Origin: Myroides oncorhynchi
GTDB lineage: Bacteria; Bacteroidota; Bacteroidia; Flavobacteriales; Flavobacteriaceae
Length of the DNA: 64,000 nucleotides
Direction of reading: 5' to 3'
Assembly: GCF_020905415.1 (NCBI RefSeq)
Contig: NZ_JAJJMP010000001.1
Span: 2,181,501-2,245,500 of the forward strand
A program made the position numbers and the translations under genes. Of the stretch, positions 1-8,745 are shown piece after piece (within the stretch, counting starts at the first letter, position 1; the number at the start of each line of letters is the position of its first letter). A model generated the notes under the pieces. That model searched no databases, was not told the DNA's origin, and saw only the letters and a program-made list of their open reading frames with translations.

Positions 1-42
1 TAACAAGAAAGGACTGCATATAATATAAACAACATAAGGAGG

Positions 43-1020
43 TTACTCCATTATTTCTTTATTTTTCTTTTTAAAGATCAATGAGCTATTCATTAGCACG
101 ATAGCACTTAGAATAAGTAAGATACCCATCCATTGGATAAAGATTACTTTCTCATTTAATACGAAGAATGCTACTGTCACAGAAGCAGGTAGTTCTAATG
201 AAGAGATGATACTTCCTAATCCTACTCCTGTCAATGGGAATCCCATATTAAGGAAGATAGGAGGTAATACTGTACCAAATAATGCTAATACAATCCCCCA
301 ACCGTAGAATATACTCCAGTCAAAGTTTCTTATCCCTGTTGTATTATCAGAGAATTGTTGGTAGAAACTCATCATTACTTCTGAGTTATTAGGTCCTATT
401 TGAGTAACAAACACAAATATAGATACAATAGTCGCTGCTCCACATAACATGAACATACTTCGCTTTGGTGCTGCCAAATGATTGGCAATACGCCCTGAAG
501 AGAATAGTGTAGTAGCAAAAGAACAGGCTGCTAAGAATCCAAATATAATTCCTCTAATATCTAGTTCTATTTCGCTGGCTAATATATTAGTAGCTAATAC
601 TGTTCCAGTCAAAATCAATACAACAGATACTATTTTTAAAAGATTAGGGAAGGTCTTCGTAGCAATACTATCTAGTACAATACCGATCCAAACAGATTGC
701 ATTAACAAGACTACTGCGATAGAGGCATTGATATAGCTTACTGCCATATAGTATAGCACAGAAGTGAATCCCATAGAAGTACCTGCTATGATTAACTGTC
801 TGATGTCTTTAGATGATGCCTTAGCTTCATCTATTGATTTTTTGCGTAGCATATTGATTAATGTCACACAGAATAGACCGATTAATACCTGAGATAAAGT
901 TACTTCTGCTGTAGTGTATCCCTGTGCGTACGCCAGTTTTACGAACGACGCCAACATCCCGAAGCTTGAAGCCCCAATAGCAACTAGGAAGACACCCTTT
1001 GCTGTATTTTGTTCTTTCAT
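43..1020 (-). CDS. EamA/DMT-family transporter
   Basis: Inner-membrane transporter of the drug/metabolite superfamily, probably exporting a small metabolite; the substrate cannot be read from sequence. About 325 residues, close to pure membrane protein, with two EamA repeats (roughly residues 8-145 and 155-315), five hydrophobic helices each, and a Lys-rich cytoplasmic C-terminus. A GTG at 1029 is in frame, but a -7 box TACCTTTG at 1041-1048 places transcription start near 1034, so ATG at 1020 is preferred. An inverted repeat GGACA-N6-TGTCC at 1072-1087 lies upstream and could be an operator. It stands alone, on the same strand as htpG but nearly 900 bases away. The family call is firm; the substrate is unknown. 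Confidence 0.88.
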   Translation of the reverse strand: MKEQNTAKGVFLVAIGASSFGMLASFVKLAYAQGYTTAEVTLSQVLIGLFCVTLINMLRKKSIDEAKASSKDIRQLIIAGTSMGFTSVLYYMAVSYINASIAVVLLMQSVWIGIVLDSIATKTFPNLLKIVSVVLILTGTVLATNILASEIELDIRGIIFGFLAACSFATTLFSSGRIANHLAAPKRSMFMLCGAATIVSIFVFVTQIGPNNSEVMMSFYQQFSDNTTGIRNFDWSIFYGWGIVLALFGTVLPPIFLNMGFPLTGVGLGSIISSLELPASVTVAFFVLNEKVIFIQWMGILLILSAIVLMNSSLIFKKKNKEIME

Positions 1021-1456
1021 TTTTATCACTTTTTACGTGGCAAAGGTAGCCATTATTTTTAACGCTGTCTAGGACAAATGTCTGTCCATTATCAGTAAAC
1101 AATACTCTTAAAGAAATTGAATCCTACTCATTTACTCTCTTGCTCTAAGATATAATAAAGTTCACTTAAAATACACTATCGCTATTACGACTTTACTTAC
1201 ACTTGAGTCATATTGATATGTCAAATACCATCTTATCAAAAACACACACCTCTTTTTTTAATTTATAGCTTTTTGAGCTGTTTTAAAGCGTATAACGACC
1301 TTTTATTTCCTCTTTTTTTAAAAACATGATCTGTTTTGGATGTTTTTGACTAAAAAACTAAAAAATAGAAGGTTCTTTTTTTGACTTGTTAAAATATTAA
1401 TATCTTCATTTTTAGATTGTTAAGTTGTTTTGTGTCTATTGTGCTTTTTTCTTGTA

Positions 1457-1605
1457 CCCCTCTCAATCCCAGTGGGAATAAGTATCTATGCTAAGTTGCT
1501 CGACAGTTGCTCGAGTATTCGCCGTAAATAGTCGCTCTGAGAAATATTAGTCGAACAATGCTTCTCGTATTGATACGTAATCTACGACTAGCTTATAATT
1601 GAGAG
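1457..1605 (+). repeat. Dispersed repeat B, copy 1
   Basis: About 145 bases that recur, inverted, at 44213-44356. Shared blocks in order are CTCTCAATCC, TGGAATAAG (here GGGAATAAG), TGCTAA-TTGCTCGA, CCGTAAATAGTCG, AATG and ATTGAT-CG. This copy is bounded by CTCTCAAT (1460-1467) and its exact inverse ATTGAGAG (1598-1605), which may be terminal inverted repeats, although the second copy keeps only one end. There is no open reading frame. Whether it is a miniature transposable element or a structured RNA cannot be decided here. Confidence 0.65.
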
Positions 1606-1822
1606 TAATATATGATAGATAATTGCCTGTTAATGTATGTTGGAGTTGTGGTCTTGGTTCGTATTGTGATTTATAGAAAAAGATATACCAGTACTTTATT
1701 CTACTATTTAGAAAGAGGCATGAGCTTATAGTAGCTGTTTGTGTTGTTAATAGTAGTATTTTGCTTTAGTGAGAAATGGTATGTTGAGGTAATCTAGATG
1801 GATATTCTATTTAAGAAAAAAT

Positions 1823-1849
1823 GACCTCAACATTTATCGTGTTGAGGTC
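1823..1849 (-). terminator. Hairpin downstream of htpG
   Basis: Perfect 10-bp stem GACCTCAACA/TGTTGAGGTC with a 7-base loop. On the minus strand it is followed by an interrupted U-rich run. It lies just beyond the stronger hairpin at 1871-1898 and may be a backup terminator. Confidence 0.55.
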
Positions 1850-1861
1850 TTTAGGCTTTAA

Positions 1862-1898
1862 TAAAAAAAAACGCCCATAACAGTGATGTTATGGGCGT
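1862..1898 (-). terminator. htpG rho-independent terminator
   Basis: Perfect 12-bp stem ACGCCCATAACA/TGTTATGGGCGT (1871-1898) with a 4-base loop. On the minus strand a run of eight U residues follows directly. It starts 19 bases past the htpG stop codon. Confidence 0.9.
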
Positions 1899-1916
1899 TT
1901 TAGTATTAGTATATTC

Positions 1917-3773
1917 TTATTTCAAGTTGTTGAAATTTCTTTTAACGAAGGCAGTAAGCTCTTCACCTTTTAATAAACCTTGAGATAATTTAGCAAGGTC
2001 CATTGCTTGTTTGATACTTTCTGATCTAGTCGCTTCATCTGTGTTACCGATAATGTTAGAGGCTAGAGGAGAGTTAGTATTCACTACTAGGTTATACATC
2101 TCAGGGAAGTTACCCATACCGAACATACCTCCACCACCTGACTGGCTCATCTCTTTCATACGACGCATAAACTCAGGTTGTGTGATGATGAATGGCTCAG
2201 ATGTGCTATCTAAAGCTTCTAACTTCACAGTGTATTTATCTTTAGGTACGATGTTCTCTACGATTTCTTGAAGTGATTTTTGTTCATCTTCAGATAGTCT
2301 AGAGATTTCGCTTTCCTCTTTTTTGATCAAGTTATTGATGTGATCAGAGTCTACACGTACGAAAGTCATCTTCTCGTTATCACTTTCTAATTTTTGGATT
2401 AGATGAGATACGATAGGTGAATCTAAGATTAGTACTTTATATCCCTTCTCTTCAGCAGCAGCGATATAGCTGTGTTGAGCATCTTTATTAGAAGCATATA
2501 GAATCACTAAGTTACCATCTTTGTCAGTTTGGTTGTCTTTAGTAGCTTCTTTTAGTTCTTCAATAGTATAGAATTTGTTATCTACTGTAGGATAAAGTAC
2601 AAAAGAGCTCGCTTTTTCGTAGAACTTCTCTTCTGATAGCATACCATATTCTAATACAATTTTGATATCATTCCATTTGCTCTCAAAGTCTTCTCTATTC
2701 TCATTGAATAAAGATTTTAATTTATCAGCTACTTTACGTGTGATATAGTTAGAGATCTTTTTCACATTACCGTCAGCTTGAAGGTAAGAACGAGATACGT
2801 TTAGAGGAATATCTGGAGAGTCAATAACTCCTTTTAACATTGTCAAAAAGTCAGGAACGATACCTTCTACGTTATCCGTTACGAATACTTGGTTTTGGTA
2901 TAGTTGGATTTTATCCTTTTGCATTTGCATATCACCTGATAACTTAGGGAAGTATAATATACCTGTTAAGTTAAAAGGATAATCTACATTAAGGTGAATG
3001 TGGAATAACGGATCCTCAAATTGTGTAGGATATAGTTCTCTATAGAAATTCTTATAGTCCTCGTCAGATAAATCAGCAGGTTGTTTTGTCCATGCTGGAT
3101 TAGGATTGTTTATGATGGTATCTACAAGTACTTTATCATCACCTTCTCCTTCTTCGTGAGTACCAAACTTAATAGCTACAGGCATAAATTTGTTGTACTT
3201 AGTCAACAGTTCACTGATTTTATAGTCTTCTAAGAAGTCTAAAGAATCTTCGGCAATGTGTAATACAATCTCTGTACCTCTAGTCGATTTGTCGCATTCT
3301 TCTAAAGTGTATTCAGGGCTACCATCACAAGTCCAATGTGCAGCAGGCTCATCTTTAAATGATTTAGTAAATATTTCTACTTTATCAGCAACCATAAATG
3401 CTGAGTAAAACCCAAGTCCAAAGTGTCCGATGATACCAGTGTCCTTAGCTGAGTCTTTATATTTATCAAGGAACTCTTCAGCTCCAGAGAAAGCCACTTG
3501 GTTAATATACTTTTCTACTTCATCTTTAGTCATTCCTAGACCTTGATCGATGATATGTAGAGTTTTGTTTTCTTTATTTATTTTAACTTCGATGATAGGA
3601 TTACCATATTCAACGTTAGTCTCACCGATAGTAGTTAAATGCTTAAGCTTTAATGTCGCATCAGTCGCATTAGATATTAACTCTCTTAAAAAAATTTCGT
3701 GATCACTATAAAGAAACTTCTTAATAAGTGGAAATATATTTTCCACTGTAACGTTAATTTTTCCAGATGTCAT
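1917..3773 (-). CDS. htpG: Molecular chaperone HtpG (Hsp90)
   Basis: Cytosolic ATP-dependent Hsp90 homodimer that remodels client proteins together with DnaK/DnaJ. The 618 residues match the family length. The GHKL ATPase motifs are present: Glu31, Asn35 and Asp38 in ELISNATDA, then DQGLGMT, and GHFGLGFYSAF as the ATP lid. The middle domain and C-terminal dimerisation domain follow, with a Gly/Met-rich loop near residue 555. The frame stays open 29 codons further upstream to 3860, but the family start MTSGKINV is at 3773, and the candidate promoter elements (3827-3867) lie inside that extension, so 3773 is chosen. The gene is monocistronic with its own terminator. The palindrome TGTCATTTTGACA (3855-3867) upstream is shared with grpE. 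Confidence 0.97.
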   Translation of the reverse strand: MTSGKINVTVENIFPLIKKFLYSDHEIFLRELISNATDATLKLKHLTTIGETNVEYGNPIIEVKINKENKTLHIIDQGLGMTKDEVEKYINQVAFSGAEEFLDKYKDSAKDTGIIGHFGLGFYSAFMVADKVEIFTKSFKDEPAAHWTCDGSPEYTLEECDKSTRGTEIVLHIAEDSLDFLEDYKISELLTKYNKFMPVAIKFGTHEEGEGDDKVLVDTIINNPNPAWTKQPADLSDEDYKNFYRELYPTQFEDPLFHIHLNVDYPFNLTGILYFPKLSGDMQMQKDKIQLYQNQVFVTDNVEGIVPDFLTMLKGVIDSPDIPLNVSRSYLQADGNVKKISNYITRKVADKLKSLFNENREDFESKWNDIKIVLEYGMLSEEKFYEKASSFVLYPTVDNKFYTIEELKEATKDNQTDKDGNLVILYASNKDAQHSYIAAAEEKGYKVLILDSPIVSHLIQKLESDNEKMTFVRVDSDHINNLIKKEESEISRLSEDEQKSLQEIVENIVPKDKYTVKLEALDSTSEPFIITQPEFMRRMKEMSQSGGGGMFGMGNFPEMYNLVVNTNSPLASNIIGNTDEATRSESIKQAMDLAKLSQGLLKGEELTAFVKRNFNNLK

Positions 3774-3826
3774 AGTCGTATGTTTAATGTTATTTGATTT
3801 TTTAATAATTTTACAGTCAATGAAAG

Positions 3827-3867
3827 TCAAAAAAGATACCAAATCAGTGTAGGCTGTCATTTTGACA
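3827..3867 (-). promoter_or_regulatory. htpG upstream palindrome and TTGG promoter-like element
   Basis: Seen: the palindrome TGTCA-N3-TGACA at 3855-3867 and, 12 bases downstream on the minus strand, TTGGTATC-N6-GAC (GG at 3839-3840, GA at 3827-3828 after exactly ten bases). At grpE the same palindrome precedes a good sigma-54 match at nearly the same spacing. Here the -12 dinucleotide is GA instead of GC, so the sigma-54 reading is weak. A heat-shock control site is inferred. Confidence 0.45.
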
Positions 3868-3941
3868 TAATAATAACGGGTGATGAAATAATTCGTAAAT
3901 TGTGAATTAAAATAAATTAAGAGATAACAATAATAAAACCT

Positions 3942-4400
3942 ATGAAAAAAATCGTATTATTTGGTGCAATGGCATTAGCAGTAGCATCGTGTAAACCTAC
4001 AATGGATACAAAGTCTCAAGTAGGAATAAAAGGAAACTGGACACTTACTGATGTAAAGCATGTTGGTGGAGAGTTTGTGAAGGTCAATTCATTTAATATT
4101 GCAGATGCTCAGTGTTTTATTGGAAGTCAATGGAAATTTGTATCGAATAATAATACTGGTATTGTAGAACTTACTAAGGGAGGCTCTTGTCCAAGTTTTG
4201 CTAGTGACTTTAAATGGACTATTACTCCGAATGGAAATTTCGAATTTAAGTTTGTAGATGAGGGAGTTAAGGCAAAAAATGTGACAACAGGATATTCTTT
4301 ACGAGTAAAGAATCAAACTGCTACTACCTTTGATTTAGTAGATAAGTTTTATACTGGAGGACAATCTTATGACGTTACTTACCGCTTTACTAAGAATTAA
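3942..4400 (+). CDS. Lipocalin-like lipoprotein
   Basis: Small secreted lipoprotein of 152 residues. A signal peptide ends in the lipobox VASC with Cys17 as the lipidated residue. The mature part carries the GNWTLTDVKHVGG start typical of the lipocalin-like Bacteroidota family, then alternating beta-strand segments and two further Cys (in DAQCF and GSCPSF) that could form a disulfide. It is predicted to be anchored in the outer membrane facing the periplasm; no ligand is known. The OmpA-type lipoprotein gene follows after 30 bases, so the two are probably co-transcribed and end at the hairpin at 5159-5188. The family assignment rests on length, lipobox and strand pattern; no enzymatic role is implied. 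Confidence 0.75.
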   Translation: MKKIVLFGAMALAVASCKPTMDTKSQVGIKGNWTLTDVKHVGGEFVKVNSFNIADAQCFIGSQWKFVSNNNTGIVELTKGGSCPSFASDFKWTITPNGNFEFKFVDEGVKAKNVTTGYSLRVKNQTATTFDLVDKFYTGGQSYDVTYRFTKN

Positions 4401-4430
4401 TTTACCTTTTAAAACAAAATAATTAACAAC

Positions 4431-5138
4431 ATGAAAAAAACAGCCACATTTATATTAGCAAGTACATTATTAGTTTCTTCAGTTTCACTTACAGGATGTG
4501 AAGCAGCAAAGAATACAAACAAAACTCAAAGAGGCGCAGCTATAGGAGTAGCTGGTGGAGCACTTATCGGAGGTATTTTAGGAAATAATATAGGAAAAGG
4601 AGGTAATGGAGCTTTAGGGGCTATCTTAGGAGGAGTAGTAGGAGGAGCTGCTGGAGGTGTAATCGGTAATAAAATGGACAAACAAGCTCGCCAAATACAA
4701 GAGACAATACCTGGTGCTCAAGTAGAACGTGTAGGAGAGGGAATTAAACTTGTGTTAGGTGAAAGTTCAGTAAATTTTGATTTGAATTCATCGACTTTAA
4801 CTCAACGTGCAAAAGATAATTTAGATAAGTTGACTAAAGTATTTAAAGATCCAGAGAATCAAAATACAGATATAGAGATTTATGGATATACTGATAATAC
4901 AGGTAAAGAAGAGTATAATCTAAGTCTATCTAAGAAACGTGCTGCTTCTGTAAGACAGTATTTAGCAAGTCAAGGTGTAGCAGCTAATCGTATGAAGACA
5001 GACGGTTTTGGTATTGCAGACCCTATAGCATCTAATGAAACTAAAGAAGGTCAAGCAAAAAATAGACGTGTAGAGTTTGCTATTAAAGCAAATGAGCAAA
5101 TGGTTAAAGATGCTTATGATCAAGCAGGGACTCGTTAA
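4431..5138 (+). CDS. OmpA-family lipoprotein with glycine zipper
   Basis: Outer-membrane lipoprotein that links the envelope to peptidoglycan. The 235 residues start with a lipoprotein signal ending SLTGC (Cys23). A glycine-zipper segment (about residues 35-85, repeated GGxxGG patterns such as GGALIGGILG) follows, as in the YfiB/PAL-like families. The C-terminal OmpA domain (about 105-225) has NFDLNSSTLT, the peptidoglycan-binding GYTDNTGKEEYNLSLSKKRA and the closing NRRVEF. It follows the lipocalin-like lipoprotein gene with 30 bases between and is closed by a perfect hairpin. Assignment is clear from the domain order; the specific partner is unknown. Confidence 0.9.
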   Translation: MKKTATFILASTLLVSSVSLTGCEAAKNTNKTQRGAAIGVAGGALIGGILGNNIGKGGNGALGAILGGVVGGAAGGVIGNKMDKQARQIQETIPGAQVERVGEGIKLVLGESSVNFDLNSSTLTQRAKDNLDKLTKVFKDPENQNTDIEIYGYTDNTGKEEYNLSLSKKRAASVRQYLASQGVAANRMKTDGFGIADPIASNETKEGQAKNRRVEFAIKANEQMVKDAYDQAGTR

Positions 5139-5158
5139 TTCATTTATATAGATTAAGA

Positions 5159-5192
5159 AAGAGGCTGTCTAAAACTAGACAGCCTCTTCTAT
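5159..5192 (+). terminator. Terminator after OmpA-like lipoprotein
   Basis: Stem GAGGCTGTCT/AGACAGCCTC around the loop AAAACT, followed by TTCTATT. Preceding A residues allow weak function on the other strand, where the convergent PspC gene ends at 5258. Confidence 0.85.
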
Positions 5193-5257
5193 TAATTGTA
5201 ATATTGATTGAAAAATTGAATTAATTCATGGATAATAGAGATTATAGTAAGTATAGG

Positions 5258-6751
5258 TTAGCAATCAGTACATTTTAGCGTACTATCTTCTTGCATTTCA
5301 TACCAATGGTTACCTGGAGTAAATCCTGATTGAGAAGTAATTAATGCTTTAATTGCGTCGTTTAAGTATATTTTCTTTCCTTTAGGAAGGTATATGGTAT
5401 AAGTCATTTTTGCATTCTCAGTTAACTCGGTTGATATAAGTAGTTGATTATTTGTTTTTTCAAATTGATCATATTCAACGTTAATACTTTTGAATTTGTT
5501 GTTAATTGTTTTAGGTGACTTGTCATGTATGTTTGCATTCCCATATATTCCATCTTGGAAAGTTGGTAAAATCTCTATTGTTATAGGAAGTAATGAGTTA
5601 ACTTCTGTTACTTCGTATCCTTCTACAGTAGATTTATCAGAAGTAAAATAGTTCGGAGTTATTAACTTTAGTGTTAAATCTGGTGTCTCAGTAGTAAATG
5701 AAAATTCTGTATCATCAGATCTTTCTGTAGAAGATGTTTCTATAGTGTAATTAAAGTCCTCATAATTCTTTGCATTTAAGAATGGTATAGTAAATAACCC
5801 TAAAGCAATAAACCAAATCACTATAAGTCCAATGATTGAAACCATTACATACTTGATGTTAGAATAGATCATGCGTAACCCTATGATTAACAGTCCTACG
5901 AATGGCAATGTAGTAAGTGTAGTCATCAGTAATATATTCATCCAATAAGGATACATTCCAGAGATAAATAGAGGAATTTCATTTTTTGTAGATTGTAGTA
6001 TTAAATCTTTATTAATCCAAGCTCCACAAACACCTATTATCGCTGCAAAAATACTCATCGCACTAATGACTATAAACGCTATTCCGATTATGTTGAGAAC
6101 TACTTTACCACTGCGCTCACCTGCTCTAGCTGTCTGTTGTTTGATGCTATCATAGTCTATACCGTTGATTTTATCAGTGACATAACTGACATTTTCCTTT
6201 ACTTTTTTTTCTATTGTAGAGATGTTAATAGGTTCGCGTTGCATCTCTAATATCTGAGATGTAGTCTTTGCTTCAGGTACAATAATCCATAAGATTAAGT
6301 ATAATAATACACCTGTACCGTAGAATAAGACAAGTACCATAAAGATAATTCTCATCCATACCGTATCTATTTTAAAGTAGTGACCTAGTCCAGCTAATAC
6401 ACCACCTACCATAGCGCGATCTCCATCTCTATATAGTTTTTTAGAGGTGTTATAGATATACTGCGTATGGTTAGTCGTTGTTGGTTCTTCATCTATTACA
6501 TAGTCTTCTGGACTTCCCATAATAGAGATAACTCTATCTACATCAGCTATCGTGATTACTTGATTAGAGTCTGAAATGTTTTCAGAGAATAGTTCTGCTA
6601 TTCTGATTTCAATATCATGAATAATTTCGTCTTGTTCTTCTTTAGGAAATGAACGTTTGATTGCTTTTAGATATTGATCTAGTTTTAGATAAGCATTTTC
6701 ATCTATGTGAAAAACTGAGCCAGCTATATTGATTGTAAGTGTCTTATTCAT
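5258..6751 (-). CDS. PspC-domain membrane protein
   Basis: Envelope-stress-type inner-membrane protein of 497 residues. The N-terminal 95 residues are soluble and acidic with a helical repeat (EQDEIIHDIEIRIAELFSE). The PspC domain follows at about 108-165 (RAMVGGVLAGLGHYFKIDTV, then YLILWIIVPEA). Several further membrane segments lie between about 215 and 325, and a periplasmic beta-rich C-terminal domain of roughly 160 residues ends in CTDC. The first 8 bases overlap the end of the upstream PadR gene, so the two are translationally coupled; PadR-PspC pairs are recurrent in flavobacteria. PadR probably represses the operon. The role in membrane-stress sensing is inferred from the domain only. 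Confidence 0.85.
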   Translation of the reverse strand: MNKTLTINIAGSVFHIDENAYLKLDQYLKAIKRSFPKEEQDEIIHDIEIRIAELFSENISDSNQVITIADVDRVISIMGSPEDYVIDEEPTTTNHTQYIYNTSKKLYRDGDRAMVGGVLAGLGHYFKIDTVWMRIIFMVLVLFYGTGVLLYLILWIIVPEAKTTSQILEMQREPINISTIEKKVKENVSYVTDKINGIDYDSIKQQTARAGERSGKVVLNIIGIAFIVISAMSIFAAIIGVCGAWINKDLILQSTKNEIPLFISGMYPYWMNILLMTTLTTLPFVGLLIIGLRMIYSNIKYVMVSIIGLIVIWFIALGLFTIPFLNAKNYEDFNYTIETSSTERSDDTEFSFTTETPDLTLKLITPNYFTSDKSTVEGYEVTEVNSLLPITIEILPTFQDGIYGNANIHDKSPKTINNKFKSINVEYDQFEKTNNQLLISTELTENAKMTYTIYLPKGKKIYLNDAIKALITSQSGFTPGNHWYEMQEDSTLKCTDC

Positions 6752-7085
6752 CGTTGTTATTTTTAGTAGTTATTTCTTCAACAGCATTTGCTAATTCATA
6801 CCAAGTTTTAGCTAATTCATCTAAAAATTGTTGTCCTATCTCTGTTAATTTATAATATTTTCTAGGAGGGCCCGAACTTGATTCTTCCCATCGATAAGCC
6901 AGATAGTCGTCATTTTTTAATCTCGTTAGCAGAGGGTATACTGTTCCTTCTACTACTACTAACTTTACGCTTTTTAGTTCGTCTAGTATCTCTGAGGTGT
7001 AGCAATCTCTTTCTTTTAGTATAGAAAGAATGCAAAACTCTAAGATCCCTTTGCGCATTTGAGCTTTAGTGTTTTCTATATTCAT
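6744..7085 (-). CDS. PadR-family transcriptional regulator
   Basis: Winged-helix DNA-binding protein of 113 residues, the usual size of the short PadR-s2 subfamily. N-terminal half: KGILEFCILSILKERDCYTSEILDEL; wing: VEGTVYPLLTRLKNDDYLAYRWEESSSGPPRKYYKLTEIG, both diagnostic. The last helix is the dimerisation element. It is the first gene of a two-gene operon and overlaps the PspC gene by 8 bases. PadR proteins generally repress their own operon; the intergenic region to 7237 presumably carries its operator, but no clear palindrome stands out. The signal it senses is unknown. Confidence 0.92.
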   Translation of the reverse strand: MNIENTKAQMRKGILEFCILSILKERDCYTSEILDELKSVKLVVVEGTVYPLLTRLKNDDYLAYRWEESSSGPPRKYYKLTEIGQQFLDELAKTWYELANAVEEITTKNNNDE

Positions 7086-7236
7086 GTTAATTAGGTTTCT
7101 TATTATCTATAGCAAAGATATATCTAAAGGAAGGTACTTTGTATTGCAAGGTACTGTTTTTTAACAAGGAATTAACTTTTTTTGAGTTTGAGTAATGAAT
7201 AAACATTTTTCGTATATTTAGAAAAAATCAAAGTAT

Positions 7237-7695
7237 ATGGAGTTTAATGTATCTAATATCAATAAGTTTTTGTTCTTTAAGTTGCCATCTGCCTATTGGA
7301 CAGGTGTGCGTATGAAAGAGATTAGTGATGTTAAGGCTATCACAACAGTAAAGCATGGATGGAAAAACCAGAACCCATTTAAGTCTATGTACTTCGCAGT
7401 ACAAGCTATGGCAGCAGAGTTGTCTACAGGAGCATTAGTCATGCGAAAAATAGCTCAAAGTGGTGAGAAGATTTCTATGTTAGTTGCTAATAATAACAGT
7501 AGTTTTACAAAAAAAGCTACAGGACGTATTTTCTTTACCTGCGAGGACGGAGCTGTCTTAGATGACGCAATTAAGAAAGCGATTGACACAGGAGAAGGAG
7601 TTACGGTATGGATGAAAAGTATTGGTAGAAATACAGCTGGAGATCAGGTATCTGTAATGAACTTCGAATGGACTTTAAAAGTGAAGAAAAAATAG
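7237..7695 (+). CDS. DUF4442-type hot-dog-fold protein
   Basis: Cytoplasmic protein of 152 residues resembling the DUF4442 branch of the hot-dog-fold thioesterase superfamily. Visible features are the hydrophobic N-terminal helix (FLFFKLPSAYWTGVRM), the WKNQNPFKSMYFAVQAMAAEL segment that corresponds to the central hot-dog helix, and long beta strands to the end. A specific acyl-CoA substrate cannot be named. ATG at 7237 is the first start in frame and follows AT-rich leader sequence. The epimerase gene starts 54 bases downstream on the same strand. Confidence 0.75.
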   Translation: MEFNVSNINKFLFFKLPSAYWTGVRMKEISDVKAITTVKHGWKNQNPFKSMYFAVQAMAAELSTGALVMRKIAQSGEKISMLVANNNSSFTKKATGRIFFTCEDGAVLDDAIKKAIDTGEGVTVWMKSIGRNTAGDQVSVMNFEWTLKVKKK

Positions 7696-7749
7696 AGGTA
7701 TATAGATATCATCTATTCACTAATAACTGTATGCTATAAACTAAATTAT

Positions 7750-8655
7750 ATGAAAGTACTTGTAACTGGCGCTACAGGATTTATAGGAAGTAGAGTATGT
7801 AAAGCTATATTAGAACAAGGATATCAAGTGCATTATCTCACTCGTTCGCAATCTTCGAAAGGAGTAGAGAATGCGAAAGAGTTTGTTTGGGATCCTTATA
7901 AAGAAGAGATTGATTTGGCTTGTTTAGATGGTGTAGAAGTTATAATACATCTAGCAGGATCTAGTATTGCAGATTCTTGGTCAGAAAAAGGAAAGCAATT
8001 AATCTTAGATAGTCGTGTTATACCTACTGCATTTTTACATAAAGTATTAGAAAGTAATCCACATACTGTAAAGCAGTTGATAGGAGCTTCAGCTATTGGA
8101 ATTTATAGTAATATCGATGAGGTGCAGAGTGAAGACCACTTTAAACGAGCTAATAACTTTTTAGGTACTGTAGTTCAGCGTTGGGAAGAAGGAAATATTG
8201 CTTTTAAATCGCTAGGAATAAAAGTGAGCCTTATTCGCATAGGGTTGGTTCTAGATATGCATGAATGTGCATTAGCAACAATGGTAAAACCTGTTAAACT
8301 ATGGTTAGGAGCTCCTTTAGGTTCAGGTAATCAATATTATTCTTGGATACATATAAATGACCTAGTAGGAATATTTGTTCATGTCTTAAAGCATCAATTA
8401 GAAGGGATTTACAATGGAGTTGCGCCTCAGCCATTAACGAATAGTGTATTCACTAAGATTTTAGGTAAAGCAATGAACAGACCAATATGGTTACCTGCTA
8501 TCCCAGAAGGATTTATAAAATTAGCTTTAGGTGAAAAGGCAATGTTGGTAACGGAAGGTCAATATGTCGATAGTCATAAAATCAGAAATACAGGTTTTGA
8601 GTTTAAATTCAAAACATTAGAAGAAGCATTAGATGATTTTATTTTATGCGGTTGA
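7750..8655 (+). CDS. TIGR01777-family NAD-dependent epimerase
   Basis: Short-chain-dehydrogenase-fold protein of 301 residues, homologous to E. coli YfcH. The N-terminal Rossmann motif GATGFIGSRV binds NAD(P). VIIHLAGSSIADSW and GASAIGIYS are the family's characteristic following blocks, SWIHINDLVGIF lies in the central region, and the C-terminal DUF1731-like tail holds LPAIPEGFIKLALGE and NTGFEFKFKTLEEAL. The physiological substrate of this family is undetermined. It probably shares a transcript with the upstream thioesterase-like gene, and a very strong hairpin closes the unit 16 bases after the stop. Confidence 0.88.
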   Translation: MKVLVTGATGFIGSRVCKAILEQGYQVHYLTRSQSSKGVENAKEFVWDPYKEEIDLACLDGVEVIIHLAGSSIADSWSEKGKQLILDSRVIPTAFLHKVLESNPHTVKQLIGASAIGIYSNIDEVQSEDHFKRANNFLGTVVQRWEEGNIAFKSLGIKVSLIRIGLVLDMHECALATMVKPVKLWLGAPLGSGNQYYSWIHINDLVGIFVHVLKHQLEGIYNGVAPQPLTNSVFTKILGKAMNRPIWLPAIPEGFIKLALGEKAMLVTEGQYVDSHKIRNTGFEFKFKTLEEALDDFILCG

Positions 8656-8670
8656 TAGCGAAAATAGTAA

Positions 8671-8718
8671 TAAGAAAGAGGAAGCATTAGTGATACTGGT
8701 GCTTCCTCTTTCTTATTA
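8671..8718 (+). terminator. Long perfect-stem terminator
   Basis: A 16-bp perfect stem, TAAGAAAGAGGAAGCA with its exact inverse at 8700-8715, and a 13-base loop. The 3' arm is U-rich. The stem is unusually long for a terminator in this window. Confidence 0.85.
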
Positions 8719-8745
8719 CAGACTTAAAAATAAATCATAGTATTG

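Larger units (their letters stand above)
1030..1916. other. Long intergenic region with a repeat element and hairpins
   Basis: No supported gene in about 890 bases. The part at 1100-1450 is very AT-rich with homopolymer T tracts. A dispersed repeat copy lies at 1457-1605, annotated separately. About 200 bases of unassigned AT-rich sequence follow, then two perfect hairpins at the htpG end. Short open frames here have no coding character. Confidence 0.6.

Noticed and set aside
827..1102. Open frame on the minus strand overlapping the EamA gene
   Set aside because: It is out of frame inside a clear membrane transporter gene and its promoter; no conserved content.
3774..3867. CIRCE element (HrcA operator) at htpG or grpE
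   Set aside because: TTAGCACTC-N9-GAGTGCTAA is absent; a different palindrome, TGTCA-N3-TGACA, is found instead.
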